NCBI RefSeq assembly: GCF_010183535.1
Contig: NC_071333.1
Location: forward strand, 9,980,587-10,044,586
Reading direction: 5' to 3'
DNA length: 64,000 nt
Origin: Caenorhabditis remanei
Lineage: Eukaryota; Nematoda; Chromadorea; Rhabditida; Rhabditidae
Shown: positions 9,553 to 20,501 of the stretch, one piece after another
How the letters are laid out: every line of letters begins with the position of its first letter
How positions within the stretch are numbered: the stretch's first letter is position 1
The notes under the pieces: generated by a model
Told to the model about the DNA's origin: nothing
Database searches by the model: none
What the model saw: only the letters and a program-made list of their open reading frames with translations
Program-made: the position numbers and the translations under genes

Positions 9553-12500
9553 CTAAACATTGGATAAAGAGAATTTTTATAATAAAACAACAGAAATGAA
9601 ATAACTCACTCATCATTGTTTTTGTTCATCATCTTGGAGATAACAGCAAAAGTTGGTTGCTCAGAGAAGTCCTTGGAAACAAGAGAAAAACCGGTAGTGA
9701 GTGGGGCACTGTAGGTGATGTTGTCGAAGGCGGACACCTTGGATTGATCAACATTGCAGGAAGCTCCGGTCTTTTCCCAGACTTGTTGGTCCATGGCACG
9801 ACGAGCGATATTTGGAAGGAAGACACGTGGGATACGGACATTCTTGAGTTCGACTTGTTGTTGTGGAGTTTGGATGGTCATGTTGATGTAGTGGCGGGAA
9901 AGTGGCTCAACGATGAGTTGGAGAACAGCACGACGTTCTTCATTCTCGACACGCTTCTCGGAAACACTCCAGAAGTTGTAAGCCTTGATGAAGTCAAAGA
10001 GACGAGAGAAGGTGTGTTCAGCTTCTTCGGTCAGCTTGTACTCGGAGACAACATTGATTTGGTTAAGGCGGGCAGCCTTGATCAATAGTTCGTGTTCTGG
10101 GATTCCGTTGAACTCGCGTTCCATGTTGCGGACGTATTTCTTATGTTCCTTGGATTGTTCAAGTTGAGCTCTGACAATGATCTCGCTCTTCTTGGATGAT
10201 CCCCACTCGGCGTTGAGAGCAAGTTGACCCTCACGGTTTGGTTGTTCACGGAGTTGGCAGAGGGAAGATAGCATTTCTGGGCGGACGGCAAAAAGTTCGG
10301 TGTGAAGAGTCCATTCCTTGGTCTCCTCGGCAACTGGGGAACGACGGCAGTCCATCTCAATCTTGCACATACGAACGTATTGGTCACAGACAGTGCGGAG
10401 TTCCTGGTTCCAGTACATTTTTTGTGGAGCCTCAAATTTCATGGAGATGAGGTTCTTGTATCCTTGTTCAGATTGGATTTTACGGATCATCTTGTTGAAG
10501 TATTGACGGCGGTTCTTAGATTTATTGTTCTCCATATCGAATTCCTTCTCGAAGATCCTGTCAATCTTTATTTCAGTAAGATCAGTCTTCTCCAAGTTTT
10601 CGATGGTGAAACGAGCAACGAACTCAGCTGGACGATTCTTGTTCTCAAGAGTGTATTCTAAATCTTGCTCAGTCATGTGAGCCTTCGAAAAACACCACTT
10701 TGAGAGAACGTTTCCTTGAGCGTTGATTTTGAGACCAAGAACATCGTAATGGCGATCAATTTCTTCGCAAGCCAGTTGATACTCAGAGTGAGAGATAGTC
10801 TTTTCTTCAATTTCTGTAATCTCTTGGTCTTTTGGGACATGGATAAAAGCAACTGGGCGAGTGTGGTACGAAGCGGTGGTTTTAGAATTCTCTGGGACAA
10901 CAAACTTGTGAGTAATCTCAAGGTTGTTATTCTTGAACTCGACAGTCGACTCGAATCTCACTGGAGCGTGAAGACGGGTAGACTGAAGGGACTTGACTCC
11001 TTGATCAAACATTGGGCTCCAGAAACGGACATCCGTAACGTGGGTAGAAGCAATTGATGGAACGACATCAAGGGTAATACGAGCTCCAAGATTTAGCATT
11101 TCAACCGAAACCTTTCCGGTAAGAGAAATGATGGTTGGTTTTTTTCCTGAAATGGAAAGTGGTACTCCAATGGTGGTTGGGATGATGCGCTCGGATTCGT
11201 AGATGGAGAGGGTACGGTGAAGCTCAAAAGTGGAATCATTGTTCACAAGAGTGAGAACAGATTTGATATCGAAATCTCCATTTCTGACGTACTTCTCGAG
11301 GAGGTTGTCAATGGTTTGCATGTCGAGTGGTAGTACAACAAAGTCCATATCCTTGTAGCGGAGGTAGAAAACAGCGTGAGCAGATTGTTCATCGGTACGT
11401 TGGATATGTGGACGGATGTTCATCTTTTTTATGATCTCTTGGAGCATCTGAATTCCGGATTGAACACGACGGGAACGGAGTTCATCGGACTGTTTTCCGT
11501 AAAGGGAAAGTCTCTCGAGGGCCTTGAGGATGATTTGTGCAAAGTTTTGTTTCTGAGCCAGTTGTCTCCGAAAAGAGATTCGAAAAAAGCATGAATTTCC
11601 TTTGGCAAGAAAGAGTTCTTCTCGAAAATGGTAGCGAAGTCGAATTGAACTCCGGAAAGCATGTCAGATTGGAAGATTGGGAGTTGAGCGTAGGTGGAAA
11701 GATTTTGTTCTTGTGGCTGGTAACGGGTGAAAAGAAGAATGTTGGAGCAACGGACAGTCAATGATTGAGTGCATGGGTTGGTGGAGCTAGCGAATTGACG
11801 GATGACGTTGTAGGTGAAAGCAGCAACGTGTTGATTGGATTCCTTCTCCATTTGAGAGACGATGTGAGCAAGAACTGGCTCTTCTGGGAGAGTTTCCATC
11901 ATTCTCCAGAGGGCAGCCATACGGAGTTCTGGCTTGTTTTGAAGGTTCTTGTAGACTGGAAGGAGAACTTTCTGGATCTTGCGTGGCATAACATCCTTGA
12001 GAAGACGGAGAGCATCAACCGCTTCAGTGCGGATAGCAATTGGTTGACGTGTGTCTTGGATGAGTTGGACGAGCTCGTTAACGGACATGTCAATTCCGGC
12101 GTTTCCGAGAGTCTTGAGCGCAAGAACCTTCTCGTAAGTAGATTCGGCACTGCGAAAGTGTTGCATGAAGACGCGGATGTACTTCTCCTTGAATTGGTGG
12201 GTAGCTGGACGGGCCAATGGAAGATCTTGAGTCATGGAGGCGAATCCGCGGACAACGGATCCGGCGGCAAGCCAAGCAGATTGACGGAGTGGCTTGTATC
12301 CCTTAGCGAGTGGGGATTGGGCAAGTTCGATGAGAAGATCGGCGATGTGCTTACTTGAGAAGAGGGTCTCTTGAATTGACTTGAGGAGTTCAGCAGCTCT
12401 CAGTGGGGAAATGGTCTTCTTCTGGATGTGGTGGATCAAATGTTGGACGGTGTTCTTGGTTCCGGCAACAGCCAAACAAGTCTCCATAACTGATTGAGCC

Positions 12501-13700
12501 TGGAAGCAATAAAATTATATACATAAACTGTGGTAAAGTAGTACCTTAATCTCTGAGTTTGTGTAAATAGTGGTATGAACCTTCTTGAGCTCACTGATGT
12601 TGCACATACGAAGAAAACCTACAGCACGGTCTATGAGGTGAACGGTTTCTGGAGTGTTTTGCTCGTGTTCTTGAACTTGACGGAAAATCTCTTGGAGTTG
12701 CTCCATTTTTTGCTCGGTTGGAAGTTTGAATGGGTTGACCTCAGCCTGGTCTCCTTGTTGACAGAATTGATCAATGAGCATCTCGTTTCCGGTGGAGTAA
12801 ACAATATCCTCTTTTGTTCCCGTCGGCTAGAACATTAATATTTAGTAAGTAACATTTATTGTAGATTTACCTTCTCAATTTCCTTAGTGATTTTCTTTTC
12901 CTCAACAAAGACCATCTTGGCACGAGTCTCAGACTTGATGAGCTGTTGGCTTTCAATGTTCAAAGCATAGAAAGAATGGACTTCGGATTGCTCCAATTGT
13001 TCGTTCTTGAAGGTGTAGGTGTAGACGGTTTGTGGTCTGACGAATTGTCCCTCCTTCTCACAGTCTTTGCACTTAGATCCAAAACGGAAGCCATAAGATG
13101 TTTCTGGGCGAGTGATGCATTTGTCGAAGTTGACAGACTTGGTGTAGATGGTCTTCTCTCCTTCTTGGACAATGGTGTGAGCGACTTGACAGTCTCCTTC
13201 CATGGTCTTCTCGTGAACATTGAAGAAACGGCAATCCTTCTCGGTTTCCATGTCCTTCTCGTCTTGGTTCAACTTATCTACTGGAGCAGATCTGTGGAGG
13301 GATAGAAGGTTGACAATGGATCTCTTTCCGTTCTTGGACCACTCAGCATCTTCAGAAGAAAATTGAATCTTAGAGACATGACCATTTCTCATTTGGACAC
13401 GAAATGGAAGTTCAAGAAGCTCTTTGAGCTCATCAGAAAGCTCACGTTGCTCCAAAGACTCCATTTTTGGCCATTTCTCGGTTTGTGGAGTGTGGAAAGC
13501 AGAGTAGGTGACATCAGTCAACTGAAGATGAATGTCACGGTCATCGATGGCTTGAATACGAGTACGGCAGGAAATACGAGTTTGGGAGGCATCCGAGGAG
13601 GTAGTTGGGAGTCCAGAGAGGATGAGTCCGTCGAATTTGTAGACGTACTCGCTCTTTGGAGAGAAAGTGCGGTCGGAAGCCGGGGAAGCGGCAATTGCCA
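8822..13700 (-). pseudogene. Vitellogenin-saposin-like fusion, copy A (5' end lost, broken)
   Basis: Minus-strand exons: 12,873-about 13,700; 12,545-12,826; 9,610-12,499; 9,501-9,552; 9,235-9,455; 9,113-9,191; 8,822-9,055. The first three encode the lipid-transport N-terminal domain and following beta-sheet region of a yolk vitellogenin (DRTFSPKSEYVYKFDG, then SVMETCLAVAGTKNT). The similarity is closest to C. elegans vit-3/4/5. Normal vitellogenins of this type are about 1,600 residues and end in a VWD domain. Here the protein stops at the start of VWD and splices into a Cys-rich module. Lesions: the promoter, start codon and first signal-peptide residues are replaced by an inverted vit fragment at about 13,705; a 25-bp deletion near 11,550 shifts the frame; and a TGG to TGA change at 9155-9157 stops the Cys-rich module. 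It is therefore a pseudogene or a fossil of a fusion gene. In worms the intact protein would be intestinal, secreted yolk lipoprotein. Confidence 0.85.
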
Positions 13701-13705
13701 AGGCG

Positions 13706-14981
13706 ACAAGTCAAGAACACGAGCAAAACACTCCAGAAACCGTTCACCTCATAGCCCGTGCTGTAGGTTTTCTTCGTATGTGCAACATCAGTGAGCTCAA
13801 GAAGGTTCATACCACTATTTACACAAACTCAGAGATTAAGGTACTACTTTACCACAGTTTATGTATATAATTTTATTGCTTCCAGGCTCAATCAGTTATG
13901 GAGACTTGTTTGGCTGTTGCCGGAACCAAGAACACCGTCCAACATTTGATCCACCACATCCAGAAGAAGACCATTTCCCCACTGAGAGCTGCTGAACTCC
14001 TCAAGTCAATTCAAGAGACCCTCTTCTCAAGTGAGCACATCGCCGATCTTCTCATCGAACTTGCCCAATCCCCACTCGCTAAGGGATACGAGCCACTCCG
14101 TCAATCTGCTTGGCTTGCCGCCGGATCCGTTGTCCGCGGATTCGCCTCCATGACTCAAGATCTTCCATTGGCCCGTCCAGCTACCCACCAATTCAAGGAG
14201 AAGTACATCCGCGTCTTCATGCAACACTTTCGCAGTGCCGAATCTACTTACGAGAAGGTTCTTGCGCTCAAGACTCTCGGAAACGCCGGAATTGACATGT
14301 CCGTTAACGAGCTCGTCCAACTCATCCAAGACACACGTCAACCACTTGCTATCCGCACTGAAGCGGTTGATGCTCTCCGTCTTCTCAAGGATGTTATGCC
14401 ACGCAAAATCCAGAAAGTTCTCCTTCCAGTCTACAAGAACCTTCAAAACAAGCCAGAACTCCGTATGGCTGCCCTCTGGAGAATGATGGAAACTCTCCCA
14501 GAAGAGCCAGTTCTTGCTCACATCGTCTCTCAAATGGAGAAGGAATCCAATCAACACGTTGCTGCTTTCACCTACAACGTCATCCGTCAATTCGCTAGCT
14601 CCACCAACCCATGCACTCAATCATTGACTGTCCGTTGCTCCAACATTCTTCTTTTCACCCGTTACCAGCCACAAGAACAAAATCTTTCCACCTACGCTCA
14701 ACTCCCAATCTTCCAATCTGACATGCTTTCCGGAGTTCAATTCGACTTCGCTACCATTTTCGAGAAGAACTCTTTCTTGCCAAAGGAAATTCATGCTTTT
14801 TTCGAATCTCTTTTCGGAGACAACTGGCTCAGAAACAAAACTTTGCACAAATCATCCTCAAGGCCCTCGAGAGACTTTCCCTTTACGGAAAACAGTCCGA
14901 TGAACTCCGTTCCCGTCGTGTTCAATCCGGAATTCAGATGCTCCAAGAGATCATAAAAAAGATGAACATCCGTCCACATAA
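13706..14981 (+). pseudogene. Inverted internal fragment of vit copy A
   Basis: Plus-strand vit sequence from EHEQNTPETVHL through the intron (about 13,839-13,885) and on to the region reading KKMNIRPH. It is joined head-to-head to copy A's signal-peptide region at about 13,705 and tail-to-tail to copy B's last exon at about 14,982. It carries the same 25-bp deletion as copy A (at about 14,833), so it derives from copy A or has been converted by it. There is no promoter, start, signal peptide or C-terminal module, so it is a non-functional fragment. Confidence 0.85.
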
Positions 14982-14982
14982 T

Positions 14983-17900
14983 TTTCTGCATTTGCCCTCT
15001 CCTTCCTTTTTGCAAAAAAAACTGGCTGCATTCTCATTTATCTTTTGTATTGGGGTTTGAACAACCTGAAAAATCAATTGATAAATAAGAAAAAGAATGA
15101 CGTAGTGAGTTTAAATGCTTACTTCCAGAATATCTTTCAACACTGTTGAGCACGTCGAACAAGACCACTCTGTTGGTGCGAGTTGCGTCCCATTTAACGA
15201 TCTGAAATGTTCGTTAAAAAAATAATAGTGCAAGTAATGACTCACTTGTCAGGACATATCTTCAATATTTGGCAACAGCCTACATGGCGTGATGCAGTTT
15301 TATCCGATAATTCTGGGAAAAGTTTTTTAGCGATCGCGTTCGTAGTATCTTCCGCAATGTCTGCCGTTTTGGTACAGAGCCTCCAATTTATTGAATCCAA
15401 TTTACATCCGAAATGCCACAGAGCAGCGACATTGTCTATAACTAGTTCAACTATCTAAACGTAGAAACTGTGAATGTGCAACTTGAACTCAAAACTTACA
15501 GAATGCACATCCCCGAGTGATGAATCGCATTGCAGACAACTTGGCCAATAACTAAACATTGGAAAAAGAGAATTTTCATAATAAAACAACAGAAATGAAA
15601 TAACTCACTCATCATTGTTTTTGTTCATCATCTTGGAGATAACAGCAAAAGTTGGTTGCTCAGAGAAGTCCTTGGAAACAAGAGAAAAACCGGTAGTGAG
15701 TGGGGCACTGTAGGTGATGTTGTCGAAGGCGGACACCTCGGATTGATCAACATTGCAGGAAGCTCCGGTCTTTTCCCAGACTTGTTGGTCCATGGCACGA
15801 CGAGCGATATTTGGAAGGAAGACACGTGGGATACGGACATTCTTGAGTTCGACTTGTTGTTGTGGAGTTTGGATGGTCATGTTGATGTAGTGGCGGGAAA
15901 GTGGCTCAACGATGAGTTGGAGAACAGCACGACGTTCTTCATTCTCGACACGCTTCTCGGAAACACTCCAGAAGTTGTAAGCCTTGATGAAGTCAAAGAG
16001 ACGAGAGAAGGTGTGTTCAGCTTCTTCGGTCAGCTTGTACTCGGAGACAACATTGATTTGGTTAAGGCGGGCAGCCTTGATCAATAGTTCGTGTTCTGGG
16101 ATTCCGTTGAACTCGCGTTCCATGTTGCGGACGTATTTCTTCTGTTCCTTGGATTGTTCAAGTTGAGCTCTGACAATGATCTCGCTCTTCTTGGATGATC
16201 CCCACTCGGCGTTGAGAGCAAGTTGAACCTCACGGTTTGGTTGTTCACGGAGTTGGCAGAGGGAAGATAGCATTTCTGGGCGGACGGCAAAAAGTTCGGT
16301 GTGAAGAGTCCATTCCTTGGTCTCCTCGGCAACTGGGGAACGACGGCAGTCCATCTCAATCTTGCACATACGAACGTATTGGTCACAGACAGTGCGGAGT
16401 TCCTGGTTCCAGTACATTTTTTGTGGAGCCTCAAATTTCATGGAGATGAGGTTCTTGTATCCTTGTTCAGATTGGATTTTACGGATCATCTTGTTGAAGT
16501 ATTGACGGCGGTTCTTAGATTTATTGTTCTCCATATCGAATTCCTTCTCGAAGATCCTGTCAATCTTTATTTCAGTAAGATCAGTCTTCTCCAAGTTTTC
16601 GATGGTGAAACGAGCAACGAACTCAGCTGGACGATTCTTGTTCTCAAGAGTGTATTCTAAATCTTGCTCAGTCATGTGAGCCTTCGAAAAACACCACTTT
16701 GAGAGAACGTTTCCTTGAGCGTTGATTTTGAGACCAAGAACATCGTAATGGCGATCAATTTCTTCGCAAGCCAGTTGATACTCAGAGTGAGAGATAGTCT
16801 TTTCTTCAATTTCTGTAATCTCTTGGTCTTTTGGGACATGGATAAAAGCAACTGGGCGAGTGTGGTACGAAGCGGTGGTTTTAGAATTCTCTGGGACAAC
16901 AAACTTGTGAGTAATCTCAAGGTTGTTATTCTTGAACTCGACAGTCGACTCGAATCTCACTGGAGCGTGAAGACGGGTAGACTGAAGGGACTTGACTCCT
17001 TGATCAAACATTGGGCTCCAGAAACGGACATCCGTAACGTGGGTAGAAGCAATTGATGGAACGACATCAAGGGTAATACGAGCTCCAAGATTTAGAATTT
17101 CAACCAAAACCTTTCCGGTAAGAGAAATGATGGTTGGTTTTTTTCCTGAAATGGAAAGTGGTACTCCAATGGTGGTTGGGATGATGCGCTCGGATTCGTA
17201 GATGGAGAGGGTACGGTGAAGCTCAAAAGTGGAATCATTGTTCACAAGAGTGAGAACAGATTTGATATCGAAATCTCCATTTCTGACGTACTTCTCGAGG
17301 AGGTTGTCAATGGTTTGCATGTCGAGTGGTAGTACAACAAAGTCCATATCCTTGTAGCGGAGGTAGAAAACAGCGTGAGCAGATTGTTCATCGGTACGTT
17401 GGATATGTAGACGGATGTTCATCTTTTTTACGATCTCTTGGAGCATCTGAATTCCGGATTGAACACGACGGGAACGGAGCTCATCGGACTGTTTTCCGTA
17501 AAGGGAAAGTCTCTCGAGGGCCTTGAGGATGATTTGTGCAAAGTTTTGTTGGGTGAATCCGACTTGAGCAAAGTTTCTGAGCCAGTTGTCTCCGAAAAGA
17601 GATTCGAAAAAAGCATGAATTTCCTTTGGCAAGAAAGAGTTCTTCTCGAAAATGGTAGCGAAGTCGAATTGAACTCCGGAAAGCATGTCAGATTGGAAGA
17701 TTGGGAGTTGAGCGTAGGTGGAAAGATTTTGTTCTTGTGGCTGGTAACGGGTGAAAAGAAGAATGTTGGAGCAACGGACAGTCAATGATTGAGTGCATGG
17801 GTTGGTGGAGCTAGCGAATTGACGGATGACGTTGTAGGTGAAAGCAGCAACGTGTTGATTGGATTCCTTCTCCATTTGAGAGACGATGTGAGCAAGAACT

Positions 17901-19144
17901 GGCTCTTCTGGGAGAGTTTCCATCATTCTCCAGAGGGCAGCCATACGGAGTTCTGGCTTGTTTTGACGGTTCTTGTAGACTGGAAGGAGAACTTTCTGGA
18001 TCTTGCGTGGCATAACATCCTTGAGAAGACGGAGAGCATCAACCGCTTCAGTGCGGATAGCAATTGGTTGACGTGTGTCTTGGATGAGTTGGACGAGCTC
18101 GTTAACGGACATGCCAATTCCGGCGTTTCCGAGAGTCTTGAGCGCAAGAACCTTCTCGTAAGTAGATTCGGCACTGCGAAAGTGTTGCATGAAGACGCGG
18201 ATGTACTTCTCCTTGAATTGGTGGGTAGCTGGACGGGCCAATGGAAGATCTTAAGTCATGGAGGCGAATCCGCGGACAACGGATCCGGCGGCAAGCCAAG
18301 CAGATTGACGGAGTGGCTCGTATCCCTTAGCGAGTGGGGATTGGGCAAGTTCGATGAGAAGATCGGCGATGTGCTCACTTGAGAAGAGGGTCTCTTGAAT
18401 TGACTTGAGGAGTTCAGCAGCTCTCAGTGGGGAAATGGTCTTCTTCTGGATGTGGTGGATCAAATGTTGGACGGTGTTCTTGGTTCCGGCAACAGCCAAA
18501 CAAGTCTCCATAACTGATTGAGTGATGCATTTGTCGAAGTTGACAGACTTGGTGTAGATGGTCTTCTCTCCTTCTTGGACAATGGTGTAAGCGACTTCAC
18601 AGTCTCCTTCCATGGTCTTCTCGTGAACATTGAAGAAACGGCAATCCTTCTCGGTTTCCATGTCCTTCTCGTCTTGGTTCAACTTATCTACTGGAGCAGA
18701 TCTGTGGAGAGATAGAAGGTTGACAATGGATCTCTTTCCGTTCTTGGACCACTCAGCATCTTCAGAAGAAAATTGAATCTTAGAGACATGACCATTTCTC
18801 ATTTGGACACGGAATGGAAGTTCAAGAAGCTCTTTGAGCTCATCAGAAAGCTCACGTTGCTCCAAAGACTCCATTTTTGGCCATTTCTCGGTTTGTGGAA
18901 TGTGGAAAGCAGAGTAGGTGACATCAGTCAACTGAAGATGAATGTAACGGTCATCGATGGCTTGAATACGAGTACGGCAGGAAATACGAGTTTGGGAGGC
19001 ATCCGAGGAGGTAGTTTGGAGTCCAGAGAGGATGAGTCCGTCGAATTTGTAGACGTACTCGCTCTTTGGAGAGAAGGTGCGGTCGAAAGCCGGGGAAGCG
19101 GCAATTGCCAAGGCGACAAGAGAAGCAATGATGATCGAATTCAT
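14983..19144 (-). pseudogene. Vitellogenin-saposin-like fusion, copy B
   Basis: Starts with ATG at 19,144 (MNSIIIASLVALAIAASP, a vit signal peptide) directly below a vit promoter. An in-frame deletion joins FDKCIT to QSVMETCLAVAG near 18,530 and removes two introns and roughly 150 residues of the N-terminal lipid-binding region. A CAA to TAA change at about 18,252 stops the frame after GFASMT. From there the vit frame is open to the donor at 15,609, without the 25-bp deletion of copy A. The Cys-rich exons follow at 15,500-15,551, 15,246-15,454, 15,123-15,201 and from 15,065. The last one is cut at 14,982 by the inversion joint, losing the final Cys-x-x-Cys part. The 15,246-15,454 exon differs strongly from copies A and C. 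Confidence 0.85.
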
Positions 19145-19310
19145 TGCAAGAGTGATTGTTCCTCTTCCAGGCACCCTTTTTATACAGGAAAATGAAATTG
19201 ACAGTAAATGGAACGACGTAAGAGAATTAGCCTTATTGACAGATTGAAATAGATAAGACTTGTGTCAATCTTTCAGTTTTAGCACTCGCTTCATGATGAT
19301 ATTTGTACAT
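19145..19310 (-). promoter_or_regulatory. Vitellogenin promoter of copy B
   Basis: Reading leftward, a TATA-like TATAAAAAGG lies at about 19,177-19,186. TGTCAAT boxes in either orientation lie at about 19,196-19,202, 19,235-19,241 and 19,263-19,269, and a GATA site (AGATAAG) at about 19,251-19,257. TGTCAAT and CTGATAA-like boxes are the known vit promoter elements VPE1 and VPE2 of C. elegans; GATA factors such as ELT-2 and the homeodomain factor UNC-62 act there. This predicts adult intestinal expression. It is mirrored by the next promoter. Confidence 0.75.
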
Positions 19311-19509
19311 ATTAGAAATTACTTATCAAAGTAGAACTGTCATTTCGTTTTAACAAATGATGTAGCGAGTGCTAAAACTGAAAGATTGACACAAGTCTTA
19401 TCTATTTCAATCTGTCAATAAGGCTAATTCTCTTACGTCATTCCATTTACTGTCAATTTCATTTTCCTGTATAAAAAGGGTGCCTGGAAGAGGAACAATC
19501 ACTCTTGCA
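19311..19509 (+). promoter_or_regulatory. Inverted vit promoter driving the solo saposin-like gene
   Basis: Near-perfect mirror image of the copy B promoter. TGTCAAT-type boxes occur at about 19,389-19,395, 19,414-19,420 and 19,453-19,459, CTTATCT at about 19,399-19,405, and TATAAAAAGG at about 19,471-19,480. The conserved leader CCTGGAAGAGGAAC precedes the ATG. All elements known from vit promoters are intact, so the downstream gene should share vit regulation. The loop between the two promoters (about 19,290-19,360) holds another TTATCA site. Confidence 0.75.
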
Positions 19510-20084
19510 ATGAAGTCGATCATCATTGCTTCTCTTGTCGCCTTGGCGATTGCCGCTTCCCCGGCTTCCTTTCCCGGCTTCGCTAAAAAACTTTTCCCAG
19601 AATTATCGGATAAAACTGCATCACGCCATGTAGGCTGTAGCCAAATATTGAAGATATGTCCTGACAAGTGAGTCATTACTTGCACTATTATTTTTTTAAC
19701 GAACATTTCAGATCGTTAAATGGGACGCAACTCGCACCAACAGAGTGGTCTTGTTCGACGTGTTCAACAGTGTTGAAAGATATTCTGGAAGTAAGCATTT
19801 AAACTCACTACGTCATTCTTTTTCTTATTTATCAATTGATTTTTCAGGTTGTTCAAACCCCAATACAAAAGATAAATGAGAATGCAGCCAGTTTTTTTTG
19901 CAAAAAGGAAGGAGAGGGCAAATGCAGAAAATTATTTTCTGCTGTAATAACTCTAGTGGGACCATTAAAGGATATTTTCGAAAACCCGGTTTGTTCTCAC
20001 TGCATCCAGTATAATGTATATCTTCAACATTTACAGAGTACCATCAACAACGTTTGCAAAAGAATGATGCAATGTGTCGAGTGA
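19510..20084 (+). CDS. Secreted saposin-like protein with vitellogenin promoter and signal peptide
   Basis: Exons 19,510-19,667, 19,712-19,790 and 19,848-20,084 give a complete 157-residue frame with good splice sites. Residues 1-18 are exactly a vit signal peptide (MKSIIIASLVALAIAASP). From AKKLFPELSDKTASRHVGC onward the protein matches the Cys-rich module of copy B. The join (within ASFPGFAKK) skips the entire vit body and the first Cys exon, so the protein lacks the first four cysteines of the six-Cys unit. It keeps VGCSQILKIC, WSCSTC, FFCKKEGEGKC, PVCSHC and VCKRMMQC. No lesion is seen, in contrast to the three long copies. Predicted: an intestinal, secreted, disulfide-bonded helical protein made under vit control. 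It arose as an inverted, internally deleted copy of a fusion gene. Function is unknown; lipid or membrane binding would fit the saposin family. Confidence 0.75.
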
Positions 20085-20500
20085 ATGGACTTTCAACTTT
20101 ATTCTGTTCTTTTCTTTAATTGGAATTCAAGAAATGTCGATAAATCTTAAACGAACTAATCCAGGTGAATACACGCAAAATGAATGGCGAATCAAAGCAA
20201 TATCTTGTATCAAAAATCTCGTTAAAAAGCATTATTCCTCTCCATTCGAGTCGGGATAATACATAGGTGTTCCTGTGTCAGTATCAATCGAATGATAAAA
20301 CATATAGACCTTTGACCATGGTACGAAGTTGTTCGTTTATCTCTAAAGGAATCCGCCAACCGGATCCGAAAATTAGGAGAGTACAAAGATTTCCCTGAAG
20401 AATTCCGCGAATTTTTCAAGAATTCATTTAATCAATCAGGCAAATGATTACATTTGCGAATATCTGTTGAAACTCAATCCTATTCTTTAAGACACATTCT
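20085..20500. other. Inverted copy of the 8,400-8,830 spacer
   Basis: Sequence downstream of the solo gene is the reverse complement of the spacer and 3' end of the coiled-coil gene beside vit copy A. It ends near 20,500, where the next foldback repeat begins. No gene of its own is seen. Confidence 0.75.
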
Positions 20501-20501
20501 C

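Larger units (their letters stand above)
1..13700. repeat. Direct segmental duplication, copy I
   Basis: This block is repeated in the same orientation at about 33,769-47,400, with the same gene order and strands throughout. Copy I keeps open frames in the four genes where copy II shows lesions. The copies differ by scattered substitutions, a roughly 0.9 kb LINE found only in copy II (38,169-39,100), and a roughly 130 bp stretch at about 8,610-8,745 missing from copy II. The left end of the duplication lies outside the window or at base 1. The right end is set by the vit gene, whose 5' end in copy I was replaced by an inverted vit fragment near 13,705. Confidence 0.9.

Noticed and set aside
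9657..10661. Long plus-strand open frames antisense to vit copy A, repeated at 15,656-16,660 and 44,224-45,270
   Set aside because: They are shadows: vit uses codons that leave the opposite strand open, and the frames persist in all copies only because vit itself is duplicated. No start context, splice sites or domain.
13706..14981. An independent plus-strand vitellogenin gene
   Set aside because: It lacks a promoter, signal peptide and 3' end and shares copy A's 25-bp deletion, so it is an inverted fragment.
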